A DNA stretch of 64,000 nucleotides from Thiothrix subterranea. Lineage in GTDB: Bacteria > Pseudomonadota > Gammaproteobacteria > Thiotrichales > Thiotrichaceae. The position numbers and the translations under genes were made by a program. Each line of letters starts with the position of its first letter. Position 1 is the stretch's first letter. The notes beneath the pieces were generated by a model, which had not been told where the DNA came from, did not search any database, and was given only the letters and a program-made list of their open reading frames with translations. The stretch is from contig NZ_CP053482.1 in assembly GCF_016772315.1 (NCBI RefSeq), forward strand, positions 3,529,501 to 3,593,500. Reading direction: 5' to 3'. Shown piece after piece: positions 8,946-18,813 of this stretch.

Positions 8946-11755
8946 CTGCCCCCAAATCCCTGATCATCAATAGCCCCTACGCCTGCCCGCAACAATATTG
9001 GCGAAAGGCAACACAAAACAATTCCACTACGCCCAAATTAGAGCAGGTAGTCGGTCGCCGCCCTGCCAGTTACGAAATCTTCGACACCCGCAACAATACC
9101 AGTCGCGAAGTCGAATTGCCGCTGGTCAACCAAATCCGCGCACGGGTGGACGCATGGCGTACCGCTGGCTACCCCGGCATTACCACGATTACCCGCAGTC
9201 TGCTGGAACATTGGCACGACAGCACTGCCCGCGATTACCCCTTCTATTTCTGCCAATTGGAAGCCATCGAAACCCTGATCTGGTGGGTAGAAGCCCTGCC
9301 CGATTACAAACAAAGCATCGTGATTGAAGGCGACGGCGGCGCGTGGGAACGTTTGTGCAGCAAAATGGCGACGGGTACAGGCAAAACCACTGTCATGGCA
9401 ATGCTCATCACATGGCAGGTACTCAACGCCCTCGCGTTCCCCAAACGCCACAAGGAGTTTTCCAGCAACATCCTGATCATTGCACCGGGTTTGACCGTCA
9501 AGGAACGTTTGCAAGTGTTGCAACCGGGGGCAACCGACAACTATTACGATGCATTCAGTCTTTGCCCCAATACTTCGCTGCGCCACAAACTCAACCAGAT
9601 GGAAGTGCTGATTGAAAATTGGCACAGCCTAATGCCCTTGAAAGAACCGGAACGTTCGGTACAGAAAAAAGGTGCGGAAAACGACGAAGCTTTTACCCGC
9701 CGGGTATTGGGTAAACTGTCAAGCAAGCGCGGTCTGCTGGTGATCAACGACGAAGCCCACCACGCTTACCGCAAACCCGCCGAACTCAAGATCAGCAAAG
9801 CGCAAGCCGCTGAACAAGGCATTGATCTGGATGAGGCTACCCGCTGGATTGAAGGGCTAGACCGCATCCACAAAACGCGCCGCATTACCCGCTGTTTCGA
9901 CCTGTCCGCCACCCCGTTTGCCCCGACTGGTAAGCGCAACACCGAATCGGCGTTGTTTCCGTGGGTCATTTCCGATTTTGGCTTGTACGATGCGATTGAG
10001 GCCGGGCTGGTGAAAACCCCGCGAGTGGTGGTGCGCGATGATGCGTTACCAAATGCCAAAACCTACCGCTCCAAACTCTACCACCTGTACGCCGAAGCCG
10101 ATGTAGCCGAAGATTTGAACCGTAAAGGCGCACAAGCCACCGAACCCTTGCCGGAATTGGTGCAAACCGCCTACACCCTGTTGGGGGCAGATTGGCGGGC
10201 TGCATTACACAGTTGGCAAGCCGCAGGTCACACTTCACCGCCTGTGATGTTGACGGTCTGCAACCGTACCGAAACCGCCGCACGGGTGGAACATTATTTT
10301 CGGGCAGGCGATGCGCATTGGGCGGAGTTGCAAGCTCCCGAACGCACTTTGCGGGTGGATTCCAGAGTGCTGGAAAAAGCCGAAGTCGGGGAAGCATCTA
10401 CCGCTGATAAAGGTTACGAAGCTCAGCTTCAAGCCATTATTCACGCTGCCAATATTCCCCTTACCCGCAAGCAAGAACTGCAAGCCCTGAAAAAAGAGGA
10501 GTTGTTACGCGAGATCATTGATAACGTCGGCAAACGCGGCATGGCTGGGCAAGATTTGCAGAATGTTATTTCCGTCGCGATGTTGTCGGAAGGCTGGGAT
10601 GCCAGGAACGTCACCCACATCATGGGCTTACGCGCCTTTTCCAGCCAATTGTTATGCGAACAGGTAATCGGGCGTGGGTTGCGGCGCGTGTCTTATGACC
10701 GTGACGAAAACGGTTTGTTTATTCCCGAATACGTGAACGTGTTTGGCGTGCCGCTGTCGATTTTTCAGGATGTGGGGGATGACGGTGTACCGCCGCCACC
10801 GCCCAAGCCCAGCACCCAAATCAAGTCACTGCCAGAACGCCATGCGTTGGAAATCCGCTGGCCTAATGTGCTGCGCATTGACACCGTGGTTCGCCCGGAA
10901 TTGCACATCGACTGGTCACAGGTGGAAACACTCACGCTTGACCCGGCACTGACTCCCGTTTCTGCTGATCTTGCCCCAGCCTTGGGTGGTGCAACGGCGT
11001 TGGATCAGGTGCATGGCATTGATCTTGCGTTGTTGCCAGAAGGTTTCCGCCTGCAACGCTTGGTATTCCGTGCTGCTCAAAAAGCCTTCGATCAATTGCA
11101 AGCGGCTTTCAAAGGCCATCGGGAATATTTGTTGCTGCAACTGATTCGCCTAGTGGAACAGTTTATTGATTCGGAAGTGTTGAATATTCCGTCCGACTAC
11201 CACCAAGAACCGTTACGCAAGCGTATCTTGATTGGGCTGAATATCGACATTATCGTGCAACACTTGTTGCGCTTTGTCACCGAACAGAACAGCGAACACT
11301 TAGAGCCGATTTTTGACACCGACAAACCACAATCCTCCACTGCCGATATGCCCATCTGGTACAGCACCAAGCCTTGTTTTGAAACCACTAAATCGCAAAT
11401 TTCTCATGTCGTTGATGACAGCACTTGGGAGCATTATGTCGCGGGTGTGTTGGAAAGTTCAGAATTTGTGCATAGCTACGCTAAAAATGATCATTTGGGG
11501 TTTCAAGTGCTGTATTTATGGCGCGGTTCAAAACGGCGTTATGTACCGGACTTTCTGATTCGGTTGAGCAATGGCAAAACCTTGGTATTGGAAATCAAGG
11601 GTAAAAACTCCGAACAGGCGGATGCGAAACGTGCGGCATTGGATACGTGGGTCGCTGCCGTTAACAGCCGTGGTGGTTTTGGCGAATGGGGTGCGGCTGT
11701 GATTTTTGAGCCTGCTAAGATTTACGACACGCTGGCACAGCACGGGGAAGCCTAA
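8942..11755 (+). CDS. Type III restriction endonuclease Res subunit
   Basis: 937 residues counted from ATG 8942, which overlaps the previous stop as ATGA; an in-frame upstream ATG at 8870 is less likely. This is an SF2 helicase/translocase: Walker A ATGTGKT at 143-149, DEAH at 270-273, motif III FDLSATPF, motif VI QVIGRGLRRVSYD. The C-terminal nuclease has PDFLIRL and LEIKGKN, i.e. D870, E884-x-K886 of a PD-(D/E)XK fold. With Mod it should cut DNA between inversely oriented sites after ATP-driven travel. Both the helicase and nuclease active sites look intact. Confidence 0.9.
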   Translation: MTAPKSLIINSPYACPQQYWRKATQNNSTTPKLEQVVGRRPASYEIFDTRNNTSREVELPLVNQIRARVDAWRTAGYPGITTITRSLLEHWHDSTARDYPFYFCQLEAIETLIWWVEALPDYKQSIVIEGDGGAWERLCSKMATGTGKTTVMAMLITWQVLNALAFPKRHKEFSSNILIIAPGLTVKERLQVLQPGATDNYYDAFSLCPNTSLRHKLNQMEVLIENWHSLMPLKEPERSVQKKGAENDEAFTRRVLGKLSSKRGLLVINDEAHHAYRKPAELKISKAQAAEQGIDLDEATRWIEGLDRIHKTRRITRCFDLSATPFAPTGKRNTESALFPWVISDFGLYDAIEAGLVKTPRVVVRDDALPNAKTYRSKLYHLYAEADVAEDLNRKGAQATEPLPELVQTAYTLLGADWRAALHSWQAAGHTSPPVMLTVCNRTETAARVEHYFRAGDAHWAELQAPERTLRVDSRVLEKAEVGEASTADKGYEAQLQAIIHAANIPLTRKQELQALKKEELLREIIDNVGKRGMAGQDLQNVISVAMLSEGWDARNVTHIMGLRAFSSQLLCEQVIGRGLRRVSYDRDENGLFIPEYVNVFGVPLSIFQDVGDDGVPPPPPKPSTQIKSLPERHALEIRWPNVLRIDTVVRPELHIDWSQVETLTLDPALTPVSADLAPALGGATALDQVHGIDLALLPEGFRLQRLVFRAAQKAFDQLQAAFKGHREYLLLQLIRLVEQFIDSEVLNIPSDYHQEPLRKRILIGLNIDIIVQHLLRFVTEQNSEHLEPIFDTDKPQSSTADMPIWYSTKPCFETTKSQISHVVDDSTWEHYVAGVLESSEFVHSYAKNDHLGFQVLYLWRGSKRRYVPDFLIRLSNGKTLVLEIKGKNSEQADAKRAALDTWVAAVNSRGGFGEWGAAVIFEPAKIYDTLAQHGEA

Positions 11756-11758
11756 ATC

Positions 11759-14700
11759 ATGCAAACCCTCCACGCCCAAAGCGTCCCCCTCGTTGGGACA
11801 AACCTCATCGAAGCCAGCGCGGGTACGGGTAAAACCTGGACGATTTCATGGCTCTACCTGCGCCTGATTGCGGTATACGGTCTCAAAGTCGACAAAATTC
11901 TGGTCGTCACCTACACCGAAGCGGCCACCGCCGAGTTACGCGCCCGCATCCGCAAACGCCTCGCCGATGCTTTAGCCTATCTGGAACAACGCCCACACGC
12001 CGAAACCTACGAATCGTTGCCCTTAGAAGCGCCGCTCCACGACTGCATCCAACGCCTGCAACTGGCCTTGGTGAGTTTCGACGAAGCGGCGGTATTCACC
12101 ATTCACGGTTTCTGCAAGCGCGTGTTATCCGAAAACGCCTTTGAAGCGCGGATGCCATTTGAAACTGAATTGGTAACGAATGAAGACAATCTGCTCACCG
12201 AATTAACCGACAAATTCTGGTATCAGCATTTCCTCAAACCCGATGCGCTGCATTTACGGCTGTTGCAAAAACGCGGGCTGACCCCGGACGGTTTGCTGGC
12301 AAACGTGCGCAATTTCATTGGCAAACCGTATTTGCACACCGATATTCAGCCCGTCACTACCGAGGCATTTGCGCAACGGCAAAGCATTTTCGAGTCTGCC
12401 TTGCAAGCCTGCCAGCAACATTGGGCGAGTGAACGTGAGGCGATCATTGGCTTATTGCTGGGTGGCGCACTCAACGGCAGCACCTACAGCAAGCGCTATG
12501 TGCCGAATTGGGCGAGTAAACTCGATGCGTATTTTACTAATCCGCTGGAATTGCCGTATGAAACCTTTGAACGCTTTGCCACCACCGCGCTGACCGAAAA
12601 AACCAAGTCCGGCAAAGCCACGCCCCAACACGCTTTTTTCACACAAGTGGATGCCTTACTCGCCGCCCATGACGCGCTGTCGGAAGGCGAACAAGCCGCG
12701 CTGGAATACTTGCGCCTGCAATTGCTGCACCATTTACGCGCCGAATTGCCCGTGCGCAAACAGCAACTCGGCATTCTCACCTTCGATGATTTGCTATTGC
12801 ATTTGCGCGAGGCGTTGGAACAACACCCCGATTTTCCGCCGCGTTTGGCGCTGAAATATCAGGCGGCGTTGATTGATGAGTTTCAGGATACTGACCCGAT
12901 TCAGTACGAGATTTTCGAGCGCATTTACCGCGATAAACCCGAACAGCCGGTGTTTTACGTGGGCGACCCTAAACAGGCGATTTACGGGTTTCGGGGGGCG
13001 GATATTTACACCTACCTCAAAGCCGCGCACAGCACGTCGGCGCACTACACGTTGCAACACAATTTCCGGTCGCACCCCGATTTGCTGCAAGCGCTCAACC
13101 ACCTGTTCGCGCAATCCGACCAACCGTTCCGCAGCGACATCCGCTACGAAGCCGTCAGCGCCGGTAAACCACAACACGACATCTTCCTCCCCTCGCCCCT
13201 TGAGGGAGAGGGGCTGGGGGTGAGGGGTATTTCCCCGCTTCGTTTCTGGGATTGGAACACACTCGATGAAGGCTACAACAGCCCCGCCGTACAAGAACGC
13301 ATTGCCGAAGCCGTCGCCAACGACATTGCCCGCCTCTTAAACGCGGGTCGCGAAGGTATTGCCCGAATCGGTGAACGCCCCGTAGAAAGCCGCGACATTG
13401 CGGTACTCGTGCGCGAAAACCAACAGGGCGAACAAATCAAACGCGCTTTGCTGGCTCGCGGCATTGCCAGCGTACAAAAATCACGCGACAGCATTTTCTG
13501 TACCCGCGAAGCCAGCGATTTTCGCGCCGTATTGCGGGCGATTGCCGAACCGGGCAATGAAACCGCCCTCAAGCAAGCGCTCGTGACCGAACTGTTTGGT
13601 TTCACCGCCGAAGATTTATTCGCGCTGGATGAAACCCCAGCGCTCTTGGAAGCCGAACTCGAAGCCTTCCACCGTTGGCATAAAACCTGGCATTCGCAAG
13701 GTTTCATGCCGATGTTTCGCCAGTGGATGTTGCAACGCCAACGCTACGCGCATTTGTTAGCCTTGGCAGATGGCGAACGTCGTCTCACCAATTTGTTGCA
13801 TTTGGCGGAACTCATCCACACCGAAAGCCGCTTGCAAGGGCATGGGATGCACGCGCTGATTCGTTGGTTACAACAAAAAGCCGAAGCGGGTGAACAAGAC
13901 GAAGCGCACGAACTCCGCCTAGAAAGCGATGAAAACTTGGTGCAAATTACCACCATCCACAAAAGCAAGGGGCTGGAATACGGCATTGTGTATTGCCCGT
14001 ATTTGTGGGCAGAACGTGACGCGAAAACCAGCACTTGGTTCAGTTGGTACGACCGTGACACCGAAGCGGGCATTTCGCGCCTGCAAGCCGAAGCCTTTGC
14101 CAGTGACGCGGCGCTTAAGTGTTTCCGCGAAGCCGAACAAGCCGAAAGTTTACGTTTGCTGTACGTCGCGCTCACTCGTGCTAAATACCATTGCACCATT
14201 GCGCTGGTCAGCGGGCGCATTAACCAATTCGACTACTATTCGGCACTCGGTTGGCTGTTATTCGGCAAGTTACCGCAGGGCAAGGCAATTCTCGGCAAAT
14301 TGCGCAAAGACGGGATGCAACCCGATGAACGCCAACGTTTGATGCACACGCAATTAGCGCAGTTGGTGGAACAATCAGCAGGCGGCATCAGCCATGAAGT
14401 CTTGCCCGTTGAGGAAACGCGGGTGTGTTATCAAGCCGACAGCGGTGAATGGCAACCCAGCATTCGCCGCTACCAGCCACGTTACGTGCCGGTTCCCAAA
14501 GTCGGCAGTTTCAGTGGTTTGACATCTGGCAAGGATGATGAACGCCCAGACTACGATACGCTGGTGTTCGCTTCGACTTCGCTCAGCGAACGAAACTCTC
14601 CGGTCGCTGAACGGGGTAGCGTGGTCGCTGAGCGCAGTCGAAGCGAAGCATTCCCACGCGGCGCAAAAGCCGGAAGCTGTTTGCACAAAATGCTGGAAGA

Positions 14701-15361
14701 ACTCGATTTCACCCAAGCGCTTGCCCCCCAGCAGGACAGCGTATTGCTACCCGCGTTGAAACGCCACGGCTTGCCCGAACGCTGGCTACCCGCCGGTGTG
14801 CAACTGCTGGAAAATACCCTCAATACACCGTTGCCAGCCGTTAATCTGCGTTTGTGCGATTTGCCCAAAGCGCAACGCCTTGATGAACTCGAATTCTATT
14901 TTCCGGTAGAACGCTTGCGTCTGAAACCGCTGCAAACCTTGTTGCACCATCACCTTCCCGCCGAATGGGACGCCATTCACAGCGCTATCGACAAGCTGAA
15001 GTTCAATGATTTAACGGGTTATATGAAGGGCTACATCGACTTGGTATTTGCCGCCGACGGGCAGTATTTTGTGGTGGATTACAAGTCGAATGATCTGGGC
15101 GCAATGCCTGCCGATTACCGTTTCGAGGTGATGCAAGAGGCGATGGCGGAACACCATTATTACCTGCAATATCTCATCTACTGTTTGGCGTTACACCGCT
15201 ATTTGCAACAGCGGTTGCCGGGGTATGACTGGCAACAGCATGTTGGTGGGGCGTTGTATTTGTTTTTGCGGGGCATGACACCGGAACAGGCTGGCTCCGG
15301 CGTATTCTTCCACAAACCAACGCTTGCCTTGATTGAGGCGTTGGATCACTTAATCCAGTAA
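11759..15361 (+). CDS. recB: Exodeoxyribonuclease V subunit beta (RecB)
   Basis: 1200 residues, close to the E. coli length once two repeat-derived insertions are discounted. UvrD-type helicase motifs are present: [19 protein letters not shown] near the N-terminus, [48 protein letters not shown] and [11 protein letters not shown]. The C-terminal nuclease retains SCLHKML, YIDLVF and VVDYKSN, the His/Asp/Asp-Lys catalytic set. It starts 3 nt after the res stop and so appears to be the last gene of the RM operon. No recC or recD is in this window. Its 3' end overlaps the convergent TSUP gene by 16 nt. Confidence 0.93.
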   Translation: MQTLHAQSVPLVGTNLIEASAGTGKTWTISWLYLRLIAVYGLKVDKILVVTYTEAATAELRARIRKRLADALAYLEQRPHAETYESLPLEAPLHDCIQRLQLALVSFDEAAVFTIHGFCKRVLSENAFEARMPFETELVTNEDNLLTELTDKFWYQHFLKPDALHLRLLQKRGLTPDGLLANVRNFIGKPYLHTDIQPVTTEAFAQRQSIFESALQACQQHWASEREAIIGLLLGGALNGSTYSKRYVPNWASKLDAYFTNPLELPYETFERFATTALTEKTKSGKATPQHAFFTQVDALLAAHDALSEGEQAALEYLRLQLLHHLRAELPVRKQQLGILTFDDLLLHLREALEQHPDFPPRLALKYQAALIDEFQDTDPIQYEIFERIYRDKPEQPVFYVGDPKQAIYGFRGADIYTYLKAAHSTSAHYTLQHNFRSHPDLLQALNHLFAQSDQPFRSDIRYEAVSAGKPQHDIFLPSPLEGEGLGVRGISPLRFWDWNTLDEGYNSPAVQERIAEAVANDIARLLNAGREGIARIGERPVESRDIAVLVRENQQGEQIKRALLARGIASVQKSRDSIFCTREASDFRAVLRAIAEPGNETALKQALVTELFGFTAEDLFALDETPALLEAELEAFHRWHKTWHSQGFMPMFRQWMLQRQRYAHLLALADGERRLTNLLHLAELIHTESRLQGHGMHALIRWLQQKAEAGEQDEAHELRLESDENLVQITTIHKSKGLEYGIVYCPYLWAERDAKTSTWFSWYDRDTEAGISRLQAEAFASDAALKCFREAEQAESLRLLYVALTRAKYHCTIALVSGRINQFDYYSALGWLLFGKLPQGKAILGKLRKDGMQPDERQRLMHTQLAQLVEQSAGGISHEVLPVEETRVCYQADSGEWQPSIRRYQPRYVPVPKVGSFSGLTSGKDDERPDYDTLVFASTSLSERNSPVAERGSVVAERSRSEAFPRGAKAGSCLHKMLEELDFTQALAPQQDSVLLPALKRHGLPERWLPAGVQLLENTLNTPLPAVNLRLCDLPKAQRLDELEFYFPVERLRLKPLQTLLHHHLPAEWDAIHSAIDKLKFNDLTGYMKGYIDLVFAADGQYFVVDYKSNDLGAMPADYRFEVMQEAMAEHHYYLQYLIYCLALHRYLQQRLPGYDWQQHVGGALYLFLRGMTPEQAGSGVFFHKPTLALIEALDHLIQ
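13189..13227 (+). repeat. G-rich palindromic repeat arm inside recB
   Basis: Begins CCCCTCGCCCCTTGAGGGAG and ends GGGGGTGAGGGG; 39 nt, i.e. 13 codons. It is the reverse-complement form of the arm in mod and equals the right arm of the element at 56081-56182. It is translated within a loop after the [10 protein letters not shown] motif without disturbing the frame. Confidence 0.85.
14567..14647 (+). repeat. REP-like inverted repeat inside recB
   Basis: Left arm 14567-14591 (TTCGCTTCGACTTCGCTCAG...) and right arm 14623-14647 are inverted copies with 23 of 25 positions matching. It is translated as a Ser/Glu/Arg-rich linker between the helicase part and the nuclease domain. This TTCGACT-CGCTCAGCG palindrome type is known as a dispersed repeat in many bacteria. 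Confidence 0.8.
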
Positions 15362-16110
15362 ATCACCGCAATCATCACCCCGATGCTGACCACTAGCCAG
15401 CGCAAGGCATTGGGGTTGATGCTGCTGGCGAGTTTGCCGCCTAGCACTCCGCCTAGCAGTGCGCCGCCCGCCATGACGAGTGCCAACATCCAGATCACTT
15501 TGCCGGAAAACAGGAAGAAGACGGCGGCGGCAATATTGACCCCAAACGCCACCGCTTGTTTGAGCGCATTCAGGCGGGTTAGAGAATCGTCCAAAATCAG
15601 CGCCAACGCTGCCAGCACAATCACACTCAAGCCCGCTCCGAAATAACCGCCGTATACTGCGGCTAACAGAATTAACGGAATCGCCCAGGTTTGCGGAATC
15701 CCTTGGGCGCTATGGGTCTGCAAGCGGCGGGTGAGCCAAGCCCGTAACGGTGTTTGGATGGCCAGCAACAGCGATGCCAGCAAAATCAGAAACGGCACCA
15801 GCGCCTGAAACACCTTTTCCTCCGTATTCAGCAATAACACGCCACCCAACACACCGCCCAGCAACGCTGCCGGTAATACCAGCCACAAGCGTTGTGTTTG
15901 CGTGCGAATGTCCTTGAGCTGTGCCAAGGTTGCGCCGAAATAGCCGGGGCAAAGCGCGACGGTGCTGGTGATATTCGCCGCGATTGGCGGAATACCCAGC
16001 GCAATCAGCGTTGGAAAGGTGATCAACGTGCCACCACCTGCCAACGCATTAATCGCACCGGCTGCCAGCGCTGCGAGGGCTGCTAATAAATAATCCATCC
16101 CATCAAGCAT
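15346..16110 (-). CDS. Sulfite exporter TauE/SafE family (TSUP) membrane protein
   Basis: 254 residues, almost entirely hydrophobic, with about eight predicted transmembrane helices arranged as two related halves. The N-terminal [23 protein letters not shown] and the mid-protein [12 protein letters not shown] are the Gly-rich repeats of TSUP (TauE/SafE) transporters, which export sulfite, sulfoacetate and other organic anions. Substrate cannot be read from the sequence; sulfur-compound export would suit a sulfur oxidiser. It lies 23 nt downstream of the lipoprotein gene and overlaps recB tail to tail. Confidence 0.85.
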   Translation of the reverse strand: MLDGMDYLLAALAALAAGAINALAGGGTLITFPTLIALGIPPIAANITSTVALCPGYFGATLAQLKDIRTQTQRLWLVLPAALLGGVLGGVLLLNTEEKVFQALVPFLILLASLLLAIQTPLRAWLTRRLQTHSAQGIPQTWAIPLILLAAVYGGYFGAGLSVIVLAALALILDDSLTRLNALKQAVAFGVNIAAAVFFLFSGKVIWMLALVMAGGALLGGVLGGKLASSINPNALRWLVVSIGVMIAVIYWIK

Positions 16111-16133
16111 AAAAGGGTTCCGGTCGGTGAGGT

Positions 16134-16898
16134 TTAGTGCGGTAAGTCGCGGGCGTATTCGAGCAAGACCGTTTCTAAACGGGCAAACGCTTCGGGTTTG
16201 GGGCTAGACCCCGGAAAACTTTGGTAGACCAGTTGCTTTTCCTTGCCATCGAGCATGATGTCTAGGGTTTGGGGGTAATGGCGTTGACCAGCTTTTGCAC
16301 CACCAAAGGTATCGCGTTTGAGGGTAAGTGCGCCACTTTCTTTGATCACGGCATACAGATTGTCGAGATCTTCAGGGCGCAAGGCGAGGCTGATGGTTTT
16401 AAGATCCTCGGCTTGCCAGCAAGGGGTGCTTTGTACCCATTGGGCGCAACGTCCATCAGTATCTTCAAAATAGGTGTAGCTGAGGATGCCGTTTGTCAGT
16501 GTGATTTCGGTGTAGAAGCTTTCACCGGTGGCGCGGAAACGCAGCGAAAAGTCACTGCTCGGTAGGGTTTGCTGGGCGAGGTTGGGAATTTTTAGGGTAT
16601 TGGGTTTTTCGGGAGGCGTAGGCATGGTTTCCAGCTCCGGCGTTGGTTCTGGCGGTGGTAGAGACGCAAGATTTTGCGTCTCTACGGTGGTGGGATTATT
16701 GGAGAGTGGTTGTGTATTCACCGTGGTGGAATGATCGGGTTGCAACTTGTCAGCGTCGGGAATGATGACAGGTTCTACGATTGATTCGACAGGGGGCGTT
16801 GGCGGTGGGGCGGCATCACGTTTTTCGCAACCATTCAACGGTAGCAACGTTAGCAAAAGCAGGCAGTAAGCAGAGGGGATGAAGTTAGCTTGTTTCAT
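16134..16898 (-). CDS. Hypothetical lipoprotein with Pro-rich linker
   Basis: 254 residues. A type II signal peptide ends with the lipobox LNGC at about residues 21-24. A long Pro/Thr-rich linker (about 28-105) joins it to a C-terminal globular domain with [23 protein letters not shown]...CWQAE (a likely disulfide) and [13 protein letters not shown]. No family is recognised. Part of the linker is encoded by a 28-bp palindrome (16658-16685). It lies between suhB (14 nt) and the TSUP gene (23 nt) on the same strand, so probably one transcript. Confidence 0.7.
   Translation of the reverse strand: MKQANFIPSAYCLLLLTLLPLNGCEKRDAAPPPTPPVESIVEPVIIPDADKLQPDHSTTVNTQPLSNNPTTVETQNLASLPPPEPTPELETMPTPPEKPNTLKIPNLAQQTLPSSDFSLRFRATGESFYTEITLTNGILSYTYFEDTDGRCAQWVQSTPCWQAEDLKTISLALRPEDLDNLYAVIKESGALTLKRDTFGGAKAGQRHYPQTLDIMLDGKEKQLVYQSFPGSSPKPEAFARLETVLLEYARDLPH
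16658..16685. repeat. Short perfect palindrome inside the lipoprotein gene
   Basis: GTAGAGACGCAA (16658-16669) and TTGCGTCTCTAC (16674-16685) around a 4-nt loop. The same type of GTAGAGACGC palindrome is a familiar dispersed element in cyanobacteria and some gammaproteobacteria. Here it is read in frame in the linker. Confidence 0.75.
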
Positions 16899-16912
16899 CC
16901 CCTGATTTTAGT

Positions 16913-17701
16913 TCATCTCGCCATGACCGGGTGCAGGCGTTTGATCATTTCTTTGAAGACTTTGGGGTTAGCCGCGACCACATCGCCGGTTTTCAGGAAA
17001 GTATTGTCGCCTTTCATGTCACCGATCAGGCCACCGGCTTCTTGCACTAGCAATACACCCGCCGCGATGTCCCATTCATTCAGGCCAAATTCCCAGAAAC
17101 CATCAAAGCGCCCACTGGCAACATAGGCCAGATCCAGCGCGGCGGATCCGGGGCGGCGCACGCCAGCGGTATCCGGCAGCAAGGCTTTCATGGTTTGCAG
17201 GTACAGATCGAGATTCTGATTGGCACGGAAGGGAACGCCAGTGCCGAGCAAAGCACCCTGCATGGTGCTACGTTCGGATACACGGATACGTCGTCCGTTC
17301 AAGGTAGCGCCTTCACCACGCGCAGCGGCAAAGGTTTCATCACGCAAGGGGTCATACACCACGCCGACCATTAAGCGCCCCTTGTGTTTCATGCCGATGG
17401 AAACCGAATAATGGGGGATACCGTAAAGGAAGTTGGTGGTGCCATCCAGTGGGTCAATGATCCATTCATAATCGCTGTCAACGCCTTGCTTACCGCTTTC
17501 TTCGCCGAAAAAAGCGTGATCAGGGTAGGCACGTTGCAGCAAGCGCACGATGCCTTGTTCGGCTTGGCGGTCAACCTCGCTGACAAAATCATTGTGTGCT
17601 TTGTTTTCGACATCCAGCTTATGCACTTTGTTGGCGTAGTGGCGAATGCCTTCGCCAGCTTCGCGTGCGGCTTCTATTGCTTTTCTGAGCATTGGGTGCA
17701 T
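16913..17701 (-). CDS. suhB: Inositol-1-monophosphatase family protein SuhB
   Basis: 262 residues. Metal-binding motifs of the IMPase family are intact: GEES, WIIDPLDGTTNFLYGIPHYS, and the C-terminal WDIAAGVLLVQEAGG. In E. coli SuhB the phosphatase fold also serves in rRNA transcription antitermination; whether that role applies here cannot be told. Full length for the family. It is the first gene of a three-gene minus-strand run (suhB, lipoprotein, TSUP). Confidence 0.93.
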   Translation of the reverse strand: MHPMLRKAIEAAREAGEGIRHYANKVHKLDVENKAHNDFVSEVDRQAEQGIVRLLQRAYPDHAFFGEESGKQGVDSDYEWIIDPLDGTTNFLYGIPHYSVSIGMKHKGRLMVGVVYDPLRDETFAAARGEGATLNGRRIRVSERSTMQGALLGTGVPFRANQNLDLYLQTMKALLPDTAGVRRPGSAALDLAYVASGRFDGFWEFGLNEWDIAAGVLLVQEAGGLIGDMKGDNTFLKTGDVVAANPKVFKEMIKRLHPVMAR

Positions 17702-17866
17702 CAGCGAACTCCTGGACTGGGGATATTACGGGGCGTCAGGATAGCACAAGCAGGCGGGTTTCTGCACGGTGTTACGCATTAGAAAAAAAGTTCCAACAGT
17801 TTTTTTATTTAAGTCAGAAAAAAAATCGAATTGTATTTTTATCCAACTAAACTAATCTTATTGGTG

Positions 17867-17895
17867 TTGACATATAGCATTATCTAATCATAAAT
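17867..17895 (+). promoter_or_regulatory. Possible sigma70 promoter of the small secreted protein
   Basis: Consensus TTGACA at 17867-17872, then 17 nt, then ATAAAT at 17890-17895, about 20 nt before the ATG. The -10 box is poor. The surrounding 200 bp are AT-rich and otherwise hold nothing I recognise. Confidence 0.4.
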
Positions 17896-17915
17896 AGAGT
17901 AAGCAGGTGTATAAA

Positions 17916-18284
17916 ATGGCAGTTACAAAAGTTTGCAAAGGGTTAATATCGACATCGTTAGTTTTTTTGTCATTAATGGCAATGCAGGTTAATGGCGCTC
18001 CACTTTCCATGGTGGCAGGTGCGGATGTGCCTAAATCAAAAGTATTGTTAATGGCTACGCTGAATAATGGGCCAGCAATGCAGCCGGTGACTTGGACAGT
18101 TTATCGCCTGCAAAACGGTAAAGCGATTTACGATCGGTCAGTTAATCTGCACTCGGCGAATATTGAATTGGAACCGGGCTTTTACCGCGCTGATGTTACA
18201 CTCGATGGTGCAAATGTTAGCCGGTCGCGGATTATTGATCTCAGTAACGTCACCAGTAGCAACGTTATTGTCGCAATGGATTAA
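17916..18284 (+). CDS. Small secreted protein of unknown function
   Basis: 122 residues from ATG 17916; AGCAGG 8 nt upstream favours it over the in-frame GTG at 17907. The first 28 residues form a Sec signal peptide (positive start, LISTSLVFLSLMAM core, VNGA cleavage). The mature part of about 95 residues is predicted beta-rich: WTVYRLQNGKAIYDRS, LEPGFYRADVTLDGANVSRS, resembling a small Ig-like or carboxypeptidase-regulatory-type fold. No family recognised. It is a single-gene unit with its own promoter and a hairpin downstream. Confidence 0.7.
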   Translation: MAVTKVCKGLISTSLVFLSLMAMQVNGAPLSMVAGADVPKSKVLLMATLNNGPAMQPVTWTVYRLQNGKAIYDRSVNLHSANIELEPGFYRADVTLDGANVSRSRIIDLSNVTSSNVIVAMD

Positions 18285-18310
18285 AAATTAACATGCAATT
18301 TGTGTTTTAA

Positions 18311-18341
18311 GTGGGCGTATTGATGGTATTAATACGCCCAC
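18311..18341. terminator. Hairpin between two convergent genes
   Basis: GTGGGCGTATT (18311-18321) and AATACGCCCAC (18331-18341) form an 11-bp stem with a 9-nt loop. There is no T-run, but position between convergent genes suggests a shared transcription stop. Confidence 0.65.
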
Positions 18342-18347
18342 GGTTGT

Positions 18348-18803
18348 TTAGTGCGTTACTCTAGCTTTACCGTCTTGGCTGGTTAATAACTTAACGGATT
18401 CACCGATTGAAAAACGTTCATCTGCCAATTGTGCAATCGCCACAGTGCGGTTATCTTCCAAGCGCACAGTAATTTCAATACCCGGTTTGGATTGAATGCT
18501 ACGATCCAGTGCGATGCCGACGGTCCCGCCAATCACCGCGCCTGCTACGCTGCCAATGATTTGACCTTTGCCTTGCCCCAAATCGTTGCCTGCGACCCCA
18601 CCAATCACGCCGCCCGCCACTTTGCCGGTTTCGGCATTGTCTTCGCGAATCATGACATTGCGCAAACCAATAACCGTACCGAATTTAACCTCTTGCAACG
18701 TCCCCGCTTGTGCCGTGGTGTAAGTGTTGCTGGATGGCATAATGGAGCAAGCGCCCAGTGTCAGTGGGAGCAGCAAGATGCCCGCGTAAAAGCCCGATTT
18801 CAT
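18348..18803 (-). CDS. SlyB/Pcp-like outer-membrane lipoprotein
   Basis: 151 residues. Lipobox LGAC at about residues 16-19. The middle (about 62-98) is a double glycine-zipper hairpin, GGVIGGVAGNDLGQGKG then GSVAGAVIGGTVGIALDR, the hallmark of the 17-kDa surface antigen/SlyB family, followed by a beta domain with ITVRLEDNRTVAIAQ. SlyB-type proteins sit in the outer membrane and help keep the envelope intact. Eleven nt separate it from DUF1841, so it may be the last gene of the rnf-nth transcript. Confidence 0.85.
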   Translation of the reverse strand: MKSGFYAGILLLPLTLGACSIMPSSNTYTTAQAGTLQEVKFGTVIGLRNVMIREDNAETGKVAGGVIGGVAGNDLGQGKGQIIGSVAGAVIGGTVGIALDRSIQSKPGIEITVRLEDNRTVAIAQLADERFSIGESVKLLTSQDGKARVTH

Positions 18804-18813
18804 GTGTTTTACC

